Positions 38,376 to 46,548 of a stretch of DNA of 64,000 nt are shown one piece after another. The stretch's first letter is position 1, and the number at the start of each line of letters is the position of its first letter. A program made the translations under genes and the position numbers. The notes under the pieces are model-generated. The model ran no database searches, was not told the DNA's origin, and saw only the letters and a program-made list of their open reading frames with translations. The DNA comes from Glycomyces sp. NRRL B-16210. Lineage in GTDB: Bacteria > Actinomycetota > Actinomycetes > Mycobacteriales > Micromonosporaceae. The stretch lies in the NCBI RefSeq assembly GCF_000719515.1, contig NZ_JOGR01000012.1, forward strand, positions 1-64,000, written 5' to 3'.

Positions 38376-38506
38376 CCTATATTATAAATAAACTGAACTA
38401 ATTCGGTGGGGGCGAACCGCCGCCACCGCAGACCCCGGCACGGTCCGCGCCACGGCGAAGCGTCGCGGACCGCACAATCGCACCAGACCACAGGAGCCCC
38501 CGCACT

Positions 38507-40144
38507 ATGCAGCGCCGCATCTCGCTGATCCCGCAGCCGCAGCAGCTCACCGCCGCTGACGGCGAACTCGACCTGGGCACCCTCGGCGCCATCGTCGCCG
38601 ACGGCCCCGCAGAAGCAACCGAGCTGCGCTCCCTCGCCTGGCTCCTGTCCGACCTGCTCAATCGCGGCACCGGCCTGCGACTCACCGTCACCGAGAACGG
38701 CGCCGTCGAAGGCCCGGTCCTGCGGCTGCGCCTCGAAGGCGAACGCCCGGACGACTTCACCACCGCCGCCGAGGCCTACCGGCTCGACGTCGCGCCCGGC
38801 GGGGTCGAACTCGCCGCCGCCCACCCGGCGGGCATCGCCCGCGGCATCGCGACCCTGCGCCAGCTCCTGCCGGCCGACGCCCTGCGCGAGGCCCCCGCGG
38901 CCGACCCGGTCGTCCCGCTCGTGTCGATCACCGACGAGCCGCGCCTGCGCTGGCGGGGGGTCATGCTCGATGTCGCCCGGCACTTCCAGCCCAAGGACTT
39001 CGTCCTCAAGATGATCGACCGGGCCTGGCTGCACCGGCTCAACGTCGTGCACCTGCACCTCAACGACGACCAGGGCTGGCGCTTCGAGGTGCCCTCGCGC
39101 CCGAGGCTCGCCGAGGTCGCCTCCTGGCGGGCCGCGACGAAGATCGGGCACGCCCGCGACGAGGCCGCCGGCTTCGAGCCGACCCCGCACGGCGGGTTCT
39201 TCTCGGTCCCGGACCTGCGCGAGATCGCCTCGTACGCGCGCGAGCGCCACATCATGATCGTCCCCGAGGTGAACCTGCCCGGGCACGCCCGCGCGGTGCT
39301 CGCCGCCTACCCCGAGCTCGGCGCGGGCCAGGAGAAACCCGTCTGCCCGACGTTCGGCGTGTTCGAGGAGGTCCTGGAGCCGACCCAGGCCGCGCTCGAC
39401 TTCGCCTTGGAGGCCTACACGGCCATCGGCGAGGTCTTCGACGGCCCGTTCGTGCACATCGGCGGCGACGAGGTGCCCATGACGCAGTGGGAGTCCTCGC
39501 CGGTCGCCCGGGCGCTCATGGAGCGCGAGGGCCTGGAGGACGTGCGCGGGGTCCAGGCCTGGTTCACCAAGGCCTTCTGCGACCACCTGCGGGGCATGGG
39601 CAAGCGGGTCATCGGCTGGGACGAGATCCTCGACGGCGGCGCCCCGGACGAGGCCGTGGTCCAGGTGTGGCGCTCGGAGGCCTACGTCAAGAAGGCCGTC
39701 GCGGCCGGCCACGAGGTCGTCACCTCGCCCGAGCCGTTCGTGTACTTCGACCACTACGAGGGCGAGGGCCCCGAGGAGCCGCTGCGCATCCACGGGCTCA
39801 CCACCGTCGCGAAGGTCGCCGGTTGGGAGCCGGTGCCGCCCGGGATCGACGAGTCGAAGATCCTCGGCGTCCAGTGCCAGCTGTGGTCGGAGTACCTGCC
39901 CAGCCCCAAGGACGTGGAGTACGCGGCCTTCCCGCGCCTGGCGGTCCTGGCCGAGGTCGCCTGGACCGACCCCGAGGTGCGCGCGGCCGACTCGGTGCTC
40001 GACCGCCTCGGCGACCACCTGGAGCGCCTGCACGCCATGGGGATCGGCTACCGGCCGCTGGAGGGCCCCGAGCCCTGGCAGCAGGGCGGGACCGGTCGGC
40101 GGGAGCGCTTCGACCACCACTTCGTAGAACACCCCGCGGACTAG
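38507..40144 (+). CDS. GH20 beta-N-acetylhexosaminidase
   Basis: A 545-residue enzyme: GH20b domain (about 5-140) followed by the GH20 barrel. The catalytic pair D321-E322 lies in HIGGDE; the Asp orients the substrate N-acetyl group and Glu is the acid. NLPGHARAVLAAYPEL and CQLWSEYLP are further family marks. It removes terminal GlcNAc/GalNAc from chito-oligosaccharides or wall fragments. No signal peptide is seen, so it probably acts in the cytosol after import. ATG 38507 follows GGAGCCCCCGCACT. It ends in a strong hairpin at 40181. Confidence 0.95.
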   Translation: MQRRISLIPQPQQLTAADGELDLGTLGAIVADGPAEATELRSLAWLLSDLLNRGTGLRLTVTENGAVEGPVLRLRLEGERPDDFTTAAEAYRLDVAPGGVELAAAHPAGIARGIATLRQLLPADALREAPAADPVVPLVSITDEPRLRWRGVMLDVARHFQPKDFVLKMIDRAWLHRLNVVHLHLNDDQGWRFEVPSRPRLAEVASWRAATKIGHARDEAAGFEPTPHGGFFSVPDLREIASYARERHIMIVPEVNLPGHARAVLAAYPELGAGQEKPVCPTFGVFEEVLEPTQAALDFALEAYTAIGEVFDGPFVHIGGDEVPMTQWESSPVARALMEREGLEDVRGVQAWFTKAFCDHLRGMGKRVIGWDEILDGGAPDEAVVQVWRSEAYVKKAVAAGHEVVTSPEPFVYFDHYEGEGPEEPLRIHGLTTVAKVAGWEPVPPGIDESKILGVQCQLWSEYLPSPKDVEYAAFPRLAVLAEVAWTDPEVRAADSVLDRLGDHLERLHAMGIGYRPLEGPEPWQQGGTGRRERFDHHFVEHPAD

Positions 40145-40180
40145 CGCGCGGCGCCTGGACGCGAGGAGCCGTCCCACAAC

Positions 40181-40224
40181 GAGAAACCCGCGTGAACCGC
40201 TTCGGCGGTTCACGCGGGTTTCTC
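40181..40224. terminator. Very strong bidirectional terminator, 20-bp perfect stem
   Basis: Arms 40181-40200 and 40205-40224 pair perfectly around a UUCG tetraloop. Each arm starts or ends in GAGAAACCC/GGGTTTCTC, giving a U-rich end on both strands. It lies between the convergent GH20 and NlpC/P60 genes. Confidence 0.9.
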
Positions 40225-40349
40225 TACGCTGGTGTGGCCCCCGGCGGCGGCACGGGCGCATTGCGGGTCAGCAGAGTGGGTCGGCAATCGAGACCGCCCG
40301 CGTCGCCGCCGGGGAGTCGATGGGGCCCGAGGGCCCGTCTCCCTTCCCT

Positions 40350-41288
40350 CTACGGGCGTCCGTAGCCGTAGATGGACCCGTAGTCCATGTTCGCGATCTT
40401 CACGACGGTGGTCGAGTTCGGGGCGTGGATGATCTCCCCGCCGCCGATGTAGATGCCGACGTGACTCAGGTTCGAGTAGAAGACGAGGTCGCCGGGCTGG
40501 AGTTCGTCGCGGGAGATCCGCGCCGTCTCGTTCCACTGCATCGCGGCGTTGTGGGAGAGCGAGACGCCCGCCTGCGCCCACGCGGCCTGGGTCAGGCCCG
40601 AGCAGTCCCAGGCGTCCGGGCCCGAGGCGCCGTAGACGTACGCGTCGCCGAGCTGGTCGTACGCGAAGGCCACGACCGCGGAGTCGCCGGTGTAGTTGTC
40701 CCAGGTCTTCGGGGGGTTCTCCTTGGCGTACGCGTCGGCGTAGTCGTCTTCGAGGGACGCGATCTCGGCCTCGATCGCCTCCTGCTGCTCCTCGATGTCG
40801 GCGAGGATCTCGTCGGCGTCCGCCCTGAGGGTCTCCAGTTCGGTCCGGCGCGTCTCCAGCTCCTCGATCTGCGCGAGCGCCTCGGCGATGGCCGCGTTCT
40901 CGGCGTCGGTGAGGTTCGTCAGGTACATGAGCCGGTCGGCGAAGTCCGACGGGTCGCCCGACAGGACCGAGTTGACCATCGCGAAGTTCCCGCCGGTGTA
41001 GGCGGTGGAGGCGATCTCGCCCATGTGGTCGGCCGCGGCCGCGGCGGCGGCCTCGATCTCGGGCAGCTGCGCCTCGATCTCCTCGATGAGGTCGTTGGCG
41101 TCGTCGAGTTCCTCGCGCTTGGCGTTGTAGTCCTCGATGACGACTTCGAGTTCGTGGTGGCGCTCTTCGATCTCCTGCTCGATCTCGCTGCTCGTCTGCG
41201 CCGAGGCCTGCGAGGAGGTGAACACCGCAGCGGCGGCGGGGACCATTGCTACGGCCGCTATGGCGGCGACGATCCGGCGGGTACGCAC
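40350..41288 (-). CDS. Secreted NlpC/P60 peptidase under c-di-AMP riboswitch
   Basis: A 312-residue paralogue of the 3.4-kb gene: signal peptide (residues 1-30, cleavage near ASA-Q), coiled coil (about 32-195), and NlpC/P60 domain with C229 (WDCSGL), then HVGIYIG and HAPN. It hydrolyses peptide cross-links in the wall. GTG 41288 is preceded by AAGGAAGGAG. A ydaO/yuaA-type riboswitch occupies the leader, as found for wall hydrolases such as rpfA in Streptomyces. Expression should therefore fall when c-di-AMP is high. Confidence 0.93.
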   Translation of the reverse strand: MRTRRIVAAIAAVAMVPAAAAVFTSSQASAQTSSEIEQEIEERHHELEVVIEDYNAKREELDDANDLIEEIEAQLPEIEAAAAAAADHMGEIASTAYTGGNFAMVNSVLSGDPSDFADRLMYLTNLTDAENAAIAEALAQIEELETRRTELETLRADADEILADIEEQQEAIEAEIASLEDDYADAYAKENPPKTWDNYTGDSAVVAFAYDQLGDAYVYGASGPDAWDCSGLTQAAWAQAGVSLSHNAAMQWNETARISRDELQPGDLVFYSNLSHVGIYIGGGEIIHAPNSTTVVKIANMDYGSIYGYGRP

Positions 41289-41310
41289 CAGGACTGCGCT
41301 CCTTCCTTTG

Positions 41311-41522
41311 GCCGCCTACCGGGTTAGCTGTCGGGTTCGGGCGGAAGGAAGGGTCGCCCTACGCGTCCGCGGACGCGATTCACCCCGTCAGCTCTCGCTG
41401 ACTGCTGGTTCCCCGGCTCGGTCGCTGCTCGTCCGCGGCTGCATGTGGGCCGCGGTGGGGGGAAGGACCGACTCGGCGGTGCCGCGCTGCGGGTGCGGGG
41501 TGCATCCGAGTTTCCGGCGCGA
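41311..41522 (-). promoter_or_regulatory. ydaO/yuaA c-di-AMP riboswitch
   Basis: On the minus strand the conserved landmarks appear in order: GCGCCGGAAACTCGG near 41520; CCGGGGAACC; GGGGTGAATC; GTAGGGCGACCC; CCCGAACCC; and CAGCTAACCCGGTAGGCGG at the 3' end (41311). The length, about 210 nt, is normal for the class. A TAACGT -10 candidate (41531-41536) would place the start just upstream. The 3' end is about 20 nt from the NlpC/P60 start codon. Confidence 0.92.
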
Positions 41523-41628
41523 CGGCCTTCACGTTAGAGGTCCCCAATGGTCGAGACAAGGGCGGGGGGAGAATTTCTCGGACAATGGCACGGAATACTA
41601 CGGGCCGCTGTTCAGGGCTGACGAGCAG

Positions 41629-41656
41629 TTGCCGCTATACCCCTGCGGGGTATACA
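41629..41656 (+). promoter_or_regulatory. csoR promoter with embedded CsoR operator
   Basis: TTGCCG (-35, 41629-41634), 16 bp, TATACA (-10, 41651-41656). The spacer holds the perfect palindrome TATACCCCTGCGGGGTATA (41636-41654), a classic copper-responsive CsoR box. Autorepression is expected. Confidence 0.88.
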
Positions 41657-41678
41657 CTGACGACCGGAGGGAAGCGAC

Positions 41679-42017
41679 ATGGCGAGTGATCAGACCGACT
41701 GCGGCACCGCGCACGGCAGCGAGGACGGCAAGCAGTACTGGTACCACGGCGACAAGGCCGCGCTCACGCGCCGCCTCAAGCGCGTCGAGGGCCAGATCCG
41801 CGGCATCCAGCGGATGATCGACGAGGACGAGTACTGCATCGACGTCCTCACGCAGATCTCGGCCTCGACCAAGGGGCTCCAGGCCGTGGCGCTGAACCTC
41901 CTCGAAGGCCACCTGGCCCACTGCGTCGCAGAGGCGCAGGTCTCCGGTGACCCGACCGCCGCCCAAGCCAAGGTCAAAGAGGCCTCGGACGCGGTGGCCC
42001 GACTGCTCCGCACTTGA
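41679..42017 (+). CDS. csoR: Copper-sensing repressor CsoR
   Basis: A 112-residue all-helical tetrameric repressor of the CsoR/RcnR family. The Cu(I) ligands are present as C53 (EYCIDVL), H78 and C82 (EGHLAHC). The N-terminal DNA-binding face includes RRLKRVEGQIRGIQRMI. The ATG at 41679 has GGAGGGAAGCG upstream. It is transcribed from the TTGCCG/TATACA promoter whose spacer is a CsoR box, so copper binding should release it. It is followed 31 bp later by a CopZ chaperone gene; no copper-exporting ATPase lies in the window. Confidence 0.95.
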   Translation: MASDQTDCGTAHGSEDGKQYWYHGDKAALTRRLKRVEGQIRGIQRMIDEDEYCIDVLTQISASTKGLQAVALNLLEGHLAHCVAEAQVSGDPTAAQAKVKEASDAVARLLRT

Positions 42018-42048
42018 GAACCGAGCCTGAACACCGACAGGAGTCGCC

Positions 42049-42261
42049 ATGGAAACCGTGTACGTCGTCAAAGGCATGACCTGCGGCCACTGCGCCGGAA
42101 GCGTGACCCAGGAGCTCTCTGCCCTTCCCGGGGTCGAGCACGTGGACGTCGCGCTGGAGACCGGCCAGGTCACCGTCAAGAGCGCCGCCGCCCTCGCCGA
42201 GGAGGCGGTCCGCGAGGCCGTCGACGAGGCCGGTTACGAACTCGTCGGCACCGCGAAGTAG
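42049..42261 (+). CDS. copZ: Copper chaperone CopZ (HMA domain)
   Basis: A 70-residue ferredoxin-like heavy-metal-associated domain with the MTCGHC Cu(I) site (C12, C15) and typical beta-alpha-beta pattern ending EAGYELVG. It carries Cu(I) to exporters. GACAGGAGTCGCC precedes the ATG. It is co-transcribed with csoR and no CopA ATPase gene follows, which is unusual since csoR-copZ-copA is the common order. Confidence 0.92.
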   Translation: METVYVVKGMTCGHCAGSVTQELSALPGVEHVDVALETGQVTVKSAAALAEEAVREAVDEAGYELVGTAK

Positions 42262-42352
42262 CGCGCCGACCCGGGCCCTGGACTCCCGTTCACCGGGTGT
42301 TCAGGGCCTCGTCGCTGCCGAAACCCCGAGCCCCTGAAGTAGAGTCGGAACC

Positions 42353-42550
42353 ATGGCAGTCTCCGACGACGAACGGTCCGTCGAGCTCGAAGAGGACTTC
42401 TCGGTGCTCCCCGACCAGACCTCCGACGACACCGACCGCGGCTGGGGCGAGGCCCTCGCGCCGACCCCGCCGGCCCGCGGCAAGGGCCGCGCCGCGCTCT
42501 CGGCCCGCGACCTCGACCTCCTCGCCGAACGCCCCCCGCACTGGTCCTGA
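42353..42550 (+). CDS. Small uncharacterised acidic protein
   Basis: 65 residues, acidic N-terminus (DDERSVELEEDFSVLPDQ), then TDRGWGEAL and a basic C-terminus. Short proteins with an RGWGE-like core recur in actinobacteria, but no function is known. A weak TAGAGT hexamer lies 8 nt before the ATG (42339-42344), so it may be leaderless. A GC hairpin follows at 42568. Confidence 0.6.
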   Translation: MAVSDDERSVELEEDFSVLPDQTSDDTDRGWGEALAPTPPARGKGRAALSARDLDLLAERPPHWS

Positions 42551-42567
42551 ACCCCCGCATACGCGAA

Positions 42568-42609
42568 GGCCCGGGCCGCGGCGAGGGAGGCTCGCCGAGG
42601 CCCGGGCCC
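42568..42609. terminator. Bidirectional GC hairpin between small ORF and malG
   Basis: GGCCCGGGCC arms at both ends enclose a GGCGAG/CTCGCC inner stem. It separates the convergent small gene and the maltose operon. Confidence 0.65.
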
Positions 42610-42685
42610 CTGGCGCCTGTCGCTCGCGAGCCTCGAATCGGCTCAGCGACAGGCTTTCTCCGTGTCGAGCAGTGGTCTCGTGCCG

Positions 42686-43582
42686 CTACCCCTTCACTGC
42701 CCCGCCGGTGAGACCGGAGACGATGTACCGCTGGAGGCTCATGAACACCCCCACCGTCAGCACCGAGGTCAGCAGCGTCCCGGCCGCGAAGATCCCGAAG
42801 TAGCTCGCCGGCGAGTTGTCCGCCGTCAGCGTCTTCAGACCCACCGCGAGGGTCATCTCCGGGCGGTCGGTCAGGAACAGGCTCGCGAGGATGAAGTCGT
42901 TCATCGTCCCCACGAACGCCAGGATCCCCGAGATCGCGATGATCGGCGCCGCCAGCGGCAGGATCATCCCGAAGAAGATCTGCGCGTGGCTCGCTCCGTC
43001 GATCGTCGCCGCCTCGTCCAGCTCCTTCGGGATCGTGTCGAAGAAGCCTTTCATCAGCCACGTCGAGACGCCCAGCGCCCCGCCCATGTACACCAGCATC
43101 AGGCCCAGCTTCGTGTTCAGGCCCGCCACCGGGTAGAACTCGCCGATCGACCCGAAGATCAGGTACAGCGCCACCACGGCCAAGAACGCCGGGAACATCT
43201 GGATCAGCAGCAGGAACAGCAGCATCGGCCGCCGCCCCTTGAACCGGAACCGGCTGAACGCGTACGCCGCCAGCGAGGAGATGAAGATCGAGATGAACGC
43301 CGCCGGGACCGCGATCATCAGCGAGTTCGCGAACCAGGCGGCGAACGGCACGTTGTCGTCGGTGAACAGCCGCTGGAAGTTGTTCAGGCTGAACCCGGTC
43401 GGCAGCAGGCTCGTCGAGGACAGCGTCCCGTTGGGGTTGAACGCCGCCGAGATCACGTAGATGATCGGGATCAGGCCGAACACCAGCGCCGCGATCGCGA
43501 CCACGTGCCGCCACCCGGTGTCGGCCGCCCACTTCACGAAGGGGCTGCGGCCCTTGCGCCGGGGCTTCACCGCATGCGTCAT
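42686..43582 (-). CDS. malG: Maltose/maltodextrin ABC permease MalG
   Basis: A 298-residue six-helix permease with the EAA loop (LDEAATIDGASHAQIFFGMILPLAAP) and C-terminal SGLTGGAVKG typical of MalG. The start ATG 43582 overlaps the malF stop (ATGA). It forms the channel with MalF; the ATPase is not encoded here. It is the last gene of malE-malF-malG. Confidence 0.93.
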   Translation of the reverse strand: MTHAVKPRRKGRSPFVKWAADTGWRHVVAIAALVFGLIPIIYVISAAFNPNGTLSSTSLLPTGFSLNNFQRLFTDDNVPFAAWFANSLMIAVPAAFISIFISSLAAYAFSRFRFKGRRPMLLFLLLIQMFPAFLAVVALYLIFGSIGEFYPVAGLNTKLGLMLVYMGGALGVSTWLMKGFFDTIPKELDEAATIDGASHAQIFFGMILPLAAPIIAISGILAFVGTMNDFILASLFLTDRPEMTLAVGLKTLTADNSPASYFGIFAAGTLLTSVLTVGVFMSLQRYIVSGLTGGAVKG

Positions 43583-45126
43583 GAGTACACGTCCTCCTGG
43601 TTGCGGGTGAAGCGGAACATGACCGCCGAGATCGTGGCGACGATGAGGAAGATGAACACGCTGATCGCGCTGGCGAAGCCGTAGTCGGCGCTGGAGGAGC
43701 CGAAGGCCTGGCGGAACGCGTACGTGATGAGCAGGTCGGTGCCGCCGACGGCGTCCCCGGCCTTGAACGGGTTGCCGCCCGAGAGCAGCTCGATCGCGTT
43801 GAAGTTGTTGAAGTTGAACGCGAAGCTGGAGATCAGCAGCGGGGTCAGCGCGATGAGCAGCAGCGGCAGGGTGATCTTGCGGAAGGCCGTGACGCCGGTG
43901 GCGCCGTCGATCTTCGCGGCCTCCAGCGAGTCCGAGGGCAGGGCCTGGAGCGCGCCGAGGGAGATGAGGAACATGTACGGCCAGCCGAGCCAGGTGTTGG
44001 CGATGAGGACCATCGCTCGGGCCGACCAGGTCCCGCCGTACCAGTTCACGTTGAGGTTGAACAGGTCGTTGACGAGGCCGAAGTCGCGGTTGAACATCTG
44101 CGCCCACACCAGGAGCATCGCGAAGGACGGCATGGCGTACGGCAGGATCATGAACGCCCGGTAGACCTTGGTGCCGCGCATCCCCGGACGGTTGAGCGCC
44201 ATGGCGGTGCCCAGGCCGATCGCGAAGGTGAACAGGACCGATCCGGCCGCGAACATGATGTTCCAGGTGAAGACCCCGAGGAAGGGCCCGCGGATGTCGG
44301 GGTCGGTGATGACGGCGAGGTAGTTGTCGGCGCCGATGTTGACCCGCCAGCCCACCAGGGCGGCGCGGCCGTCGTCGGTGACGAAGGTGCCGGTCTCGTC
44401 GTCGGCGTACCAGGTGGTGCCGGTGGCCGAGTCGGTGATGCAGTCGCAGGCCTCGTCGTAGGAGCGGGTCGAGACCCCTTCGAAGGCCGAGAGGCCCTGC
44501 ACCTTGATGCCGGTCTCCTCGCCGGTGGGCACGGCCAGCTCGGTGACCTCGGAGAGGCGCTCGTTGAGCTCGGCGAAGTCCCACACGGTGTAGTCGGGGG
44601 CGGCGGTGATGCGGCCCGACTCGTCCTGGGTGGCGCCTTCGAGCTCGGTCAGGCCCGCCTCGGTGCCGGCCCAGGTGGAGCCGTCGGCGTTGTCGGTGAG
44701 CAGGAGGGTGAGCTCGCCGGCGGCCGATTCGCCGACGGCGAGCAGGTAGGTGGTCCCGCCGGGGGTCTGCTGGACGCCGGCGGCGACGATCGCGTTGATC
44801 GCCTGGTCCTTGTCGACGCGGTGGCCGTCGCCGTAGTTGGAGAAGGAGGTGCCGATGGTCAGGATGACCGGGAGGATCTGGAAGGCGATGAGCAGCAGCG
44901 TGCCGGGGATGAGGTACTTGAGCTGGACGGCCCGGCGCTGGAGGTAGACGTAGAAGACGACGGCGACTACGGCCGCCTCCAGTGCCAGGCCCCACCAGGC
45001 CCCGGCTGCGATGAGCGGCAACGCCGCCCAGACGGCCAGCGCGGCGACCACCGCGAGCACGCCGATCTTGACGATCAGGCCTGCCGCGGTGGTGGAGCCG
45101 GCCGTCCGAGAACGTTGGTCGAGCAC
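43579..45126 (-). CDS. malF: Maltose/maltodextrin ABC permease MalF with large extracytoplasmic P2-type loop
   Basis: A 515-residue permease. Two N-terminal helices precede a third (YLIPGTLLLIAFQILPVILTI). A soluble region of about 200 residues (about 95-290) is equivalent to the P2 loop of E. coli MalF that contacts MalE. The channel helices follow, with the EAA loop LEAAKIDGATGVTAFRKITLPLLL. The loop has CDC in the middle (EACDCITDS), which could form a disulfide. GTG 45126 has AAGGA about 9 nt upstream. It lies downstream of malE. Confidence 0.93.
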   Translation of the reverse strand: MLDQRSRTAGSTTAAGLIVKIGVLAVVAALAVWAALPLIAAGAWWGLALEAAVVAVVFYVYLQRRAVQLKYLIPGTLLLIAFQILPVILTIGTSFSNYGDGHRVDKDQAINAIVAAGVQQTPGGTTYLLAVGESAAGELTLLLTDNADGSTWAGTEAGLTELEGATQDESGRITAAPDYTVWDFAELNERLSEVTELAVPTGEETGIKVQGLSAFEGVSTRSYDEACDCITDSATGTTWYADDETGTFVTDDGRAALVGWRVNIGADNYLAVITDPDIRGPFLGVFTWNIMFAAGSVLFTFAIGLGTAMALNRPGMRGTKVYRAFMILPYAMPSFAMLLVWAQMFNRDFGLVNDLFNLNVNWYGGTWSARAMVLIANTWLGWPYMFLISLGALQALPSDSLEAAKIDGATGVTAFRKITLPLLLIALTPLLISSFAFNFNNFNAIELLSGGNPFKAGDAVGGTDLLITYAFRQAFGSSSADYGFASAISVFIFLIVATISAVMFRFTRNQEDVYS

Positions 45127-45162
45127 AGTGCGATCCTTCGCTCGTCGAGGACTGTCCGCCGA

Positions 45163-46395
45163 CTAGGAGACGGCGTCGCGGATGGACTGCGCTGCGGTCG
45201 TGGCGGCTTCCTCGCCGGTGGAGACGCCGTCGACGGCGTCGGCCTGGGCGCGGCCGAAGGGCTCCCAGACGGCGTTCATCGCGGGGATGTTCGGCATGGG
45301 GACGGCGTTCTCGCCGGCGGCGGCGAAGCCCTGGACGTCCTCGTTGCCCTCGGAGAAGACCTCGGCGGCGGTGGTGAGCGCCGGGAGGCGCCCGCCGGCC
45401 TCGGCGAGGGAGACCTGGAGGTCTTCGGTGAGGACGTAGTTGGTGACGAACTCCTGGGCGAAGACGGCGTTCTTGGCGGTGGCCGAGACGTAGAAGCCCT
45501 GGACGCCGAGGAACGGCGAGGCCGGGCCTTCGCCCTCGAAGCCGGGGATGGCGGTGACCTCGTAGTTGAGGCCCGCTCCCTGGACGTCGGTGAGGGCCCA
45601 GGGGCCGGAGATCATGAAGGCGGTCTTGCCGTCGACGAAGAACGGGATGGTGTTCGAGGAGTCGATGGTGGTCTTGAGGACGCCGGCCTCGCCGAGTTCG
45701 GCGAACTTCTCGAACGCGGCGATGCCGCCCTCGGAGTCGACGCCGACGTCGTTCGGGTCGAGGGTGCCGGTGCCGTCGTCCTTGAACAGGTAGCCGCCCA
45801 TGGACGCGAACAGCGGGTAGGCGCTGTAGGCGTTGCCGTCGACGCCGACCTCCATGGTGAGCACTTCCTGGGTGCCGGCGGCCTCGCCGGCGCTGATGAG
45901 CTCCTCGAAGGTGGCCGGGGCCTCGGGGGCGAGGTCGGTGTTGCGGATGAGGCCGAGGTTCTCGAGCGCGTAGGGGACGCCGTAGAGGTTGCCGTCGACG
46001 GTGAAGGCCTTGACGGAGGCCTCGTTGAGGGCGGCCTGCTGGTCGGCGCTGAGGGTGATGGGGGCGATGACGCCGTCGGCGGCGTACTGGCCGGACCAGT
46101 CGTGCGCGCCCACGATGATGTCGGGACCCTGTCCCTGCTCGGCGGCGGTGAGGAAGTCCTCGCGGAGGGATTCCACGTGCTCCTCGACGGTGACCTTGAC
46201 GCCGACGCTGTCCTCGAAGTTCTTGACGAACTCCTTGAGGACGGGTGTGCGGGTCTCGTCCGCCCAGATGACCAGCTCGCCGGAGAACGACTGCGTCGAG
46301 TCGTCGCTCGGCGAGTCGTCGTCCGAGCCGCAGGCCGCGGCCGCGCCGAGTGCGGCGGCCGAGACGGCGGTGATACCCAGGGTCCTTCTACGCAT
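45163..46395 (-). CDS. malE: Maltose/maltodextrin-binding lipoprotein MalE
   Basis: A 410-residue solute-binding protein with an Arg-rich start and a signal ending GAAAAC (weak lipobox, Cys near residue 22), followed by an Asp/Ser linker. The SBP fold has GELVIWADETRTPVL, DIIVGAHDWSGQYA, YGVPYALENLGLIRN and GKTAFMISGPWAL, close to E. coli MalE. ATG 46395 (MRRRTLGIT) is preferred because AGGAG lies 10 nt upstream; an in-frame ATG at 46413 is also possible. It is divergent from a LacI-type regulator, with inverted repeats in between. Confidence 0.93.
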   Translation of the reverse strand: MRRRTLGITAVSAAALGAAAACGSDDDSPSDDSTQSFSGELVIWADETRTPVLKEFVKNFEDSVGVKVTVEEHVESLREDFLTAAEQGQGPDIIVGAHDWSGQYAADGVIAPITLSADQQAALNEASVKAFTVDGNLYGVPYALENLGLIRNTDLAPEAPATFEELISAGEAAGTQEVLTMEVGVDGNAYSAYPLFASMGGYLFKDDGTGTLDPNDVGVDSEGGIAAFEKFAELGEAGVLKTTIDSSNTIPFFVDGKTAFMISGPWALTDVQGAGLNYEVTAIPGFEGEGPASPFLGVQGFYVSATAKNAVFAQEFVTNYVLTEDLQVSLAEAGGRLPALTTAAEVFSEGNEDVQGFAAAGENAVPMPNIPAMNAVWEPFGRAQADAVDGVSTGEEAATTAAQSIRDAVS

Positions 46396-46472
46396 GGCTT
46401 CTTTTCTCCTCATTGAGGGGCCCCGGGGCGGGGGCCGGTGGTCCCGGGACTCGCGTCCCGACTGCTCACACA

Positions 46473-46524
46473 TTAGCAAGATGTTTCAGAATCAGGAAAG
46501 CCTTGCAACCAAACTGTTGCTAAG
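46473..46524. promoter_or_regulatory. Operator region between malE and malR
   Basis: TTAGCAA (46473-46479) and TTGCTAA (46517-46523) form an inverted repeat. Within it, CTTGCAAC (46502-46509) and GTTGCTAAG (46516-46524) form an imperfect, closer palindrome. TTGC-type half-sites are known for MalR/AmlR in Streptomyces. TAGGCT (46532-46537) is a -10 for malR. Confidence 0.55.
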
Positions 46525-46548
46525 TTTCAGATAGGCTAGTCTGTCATC

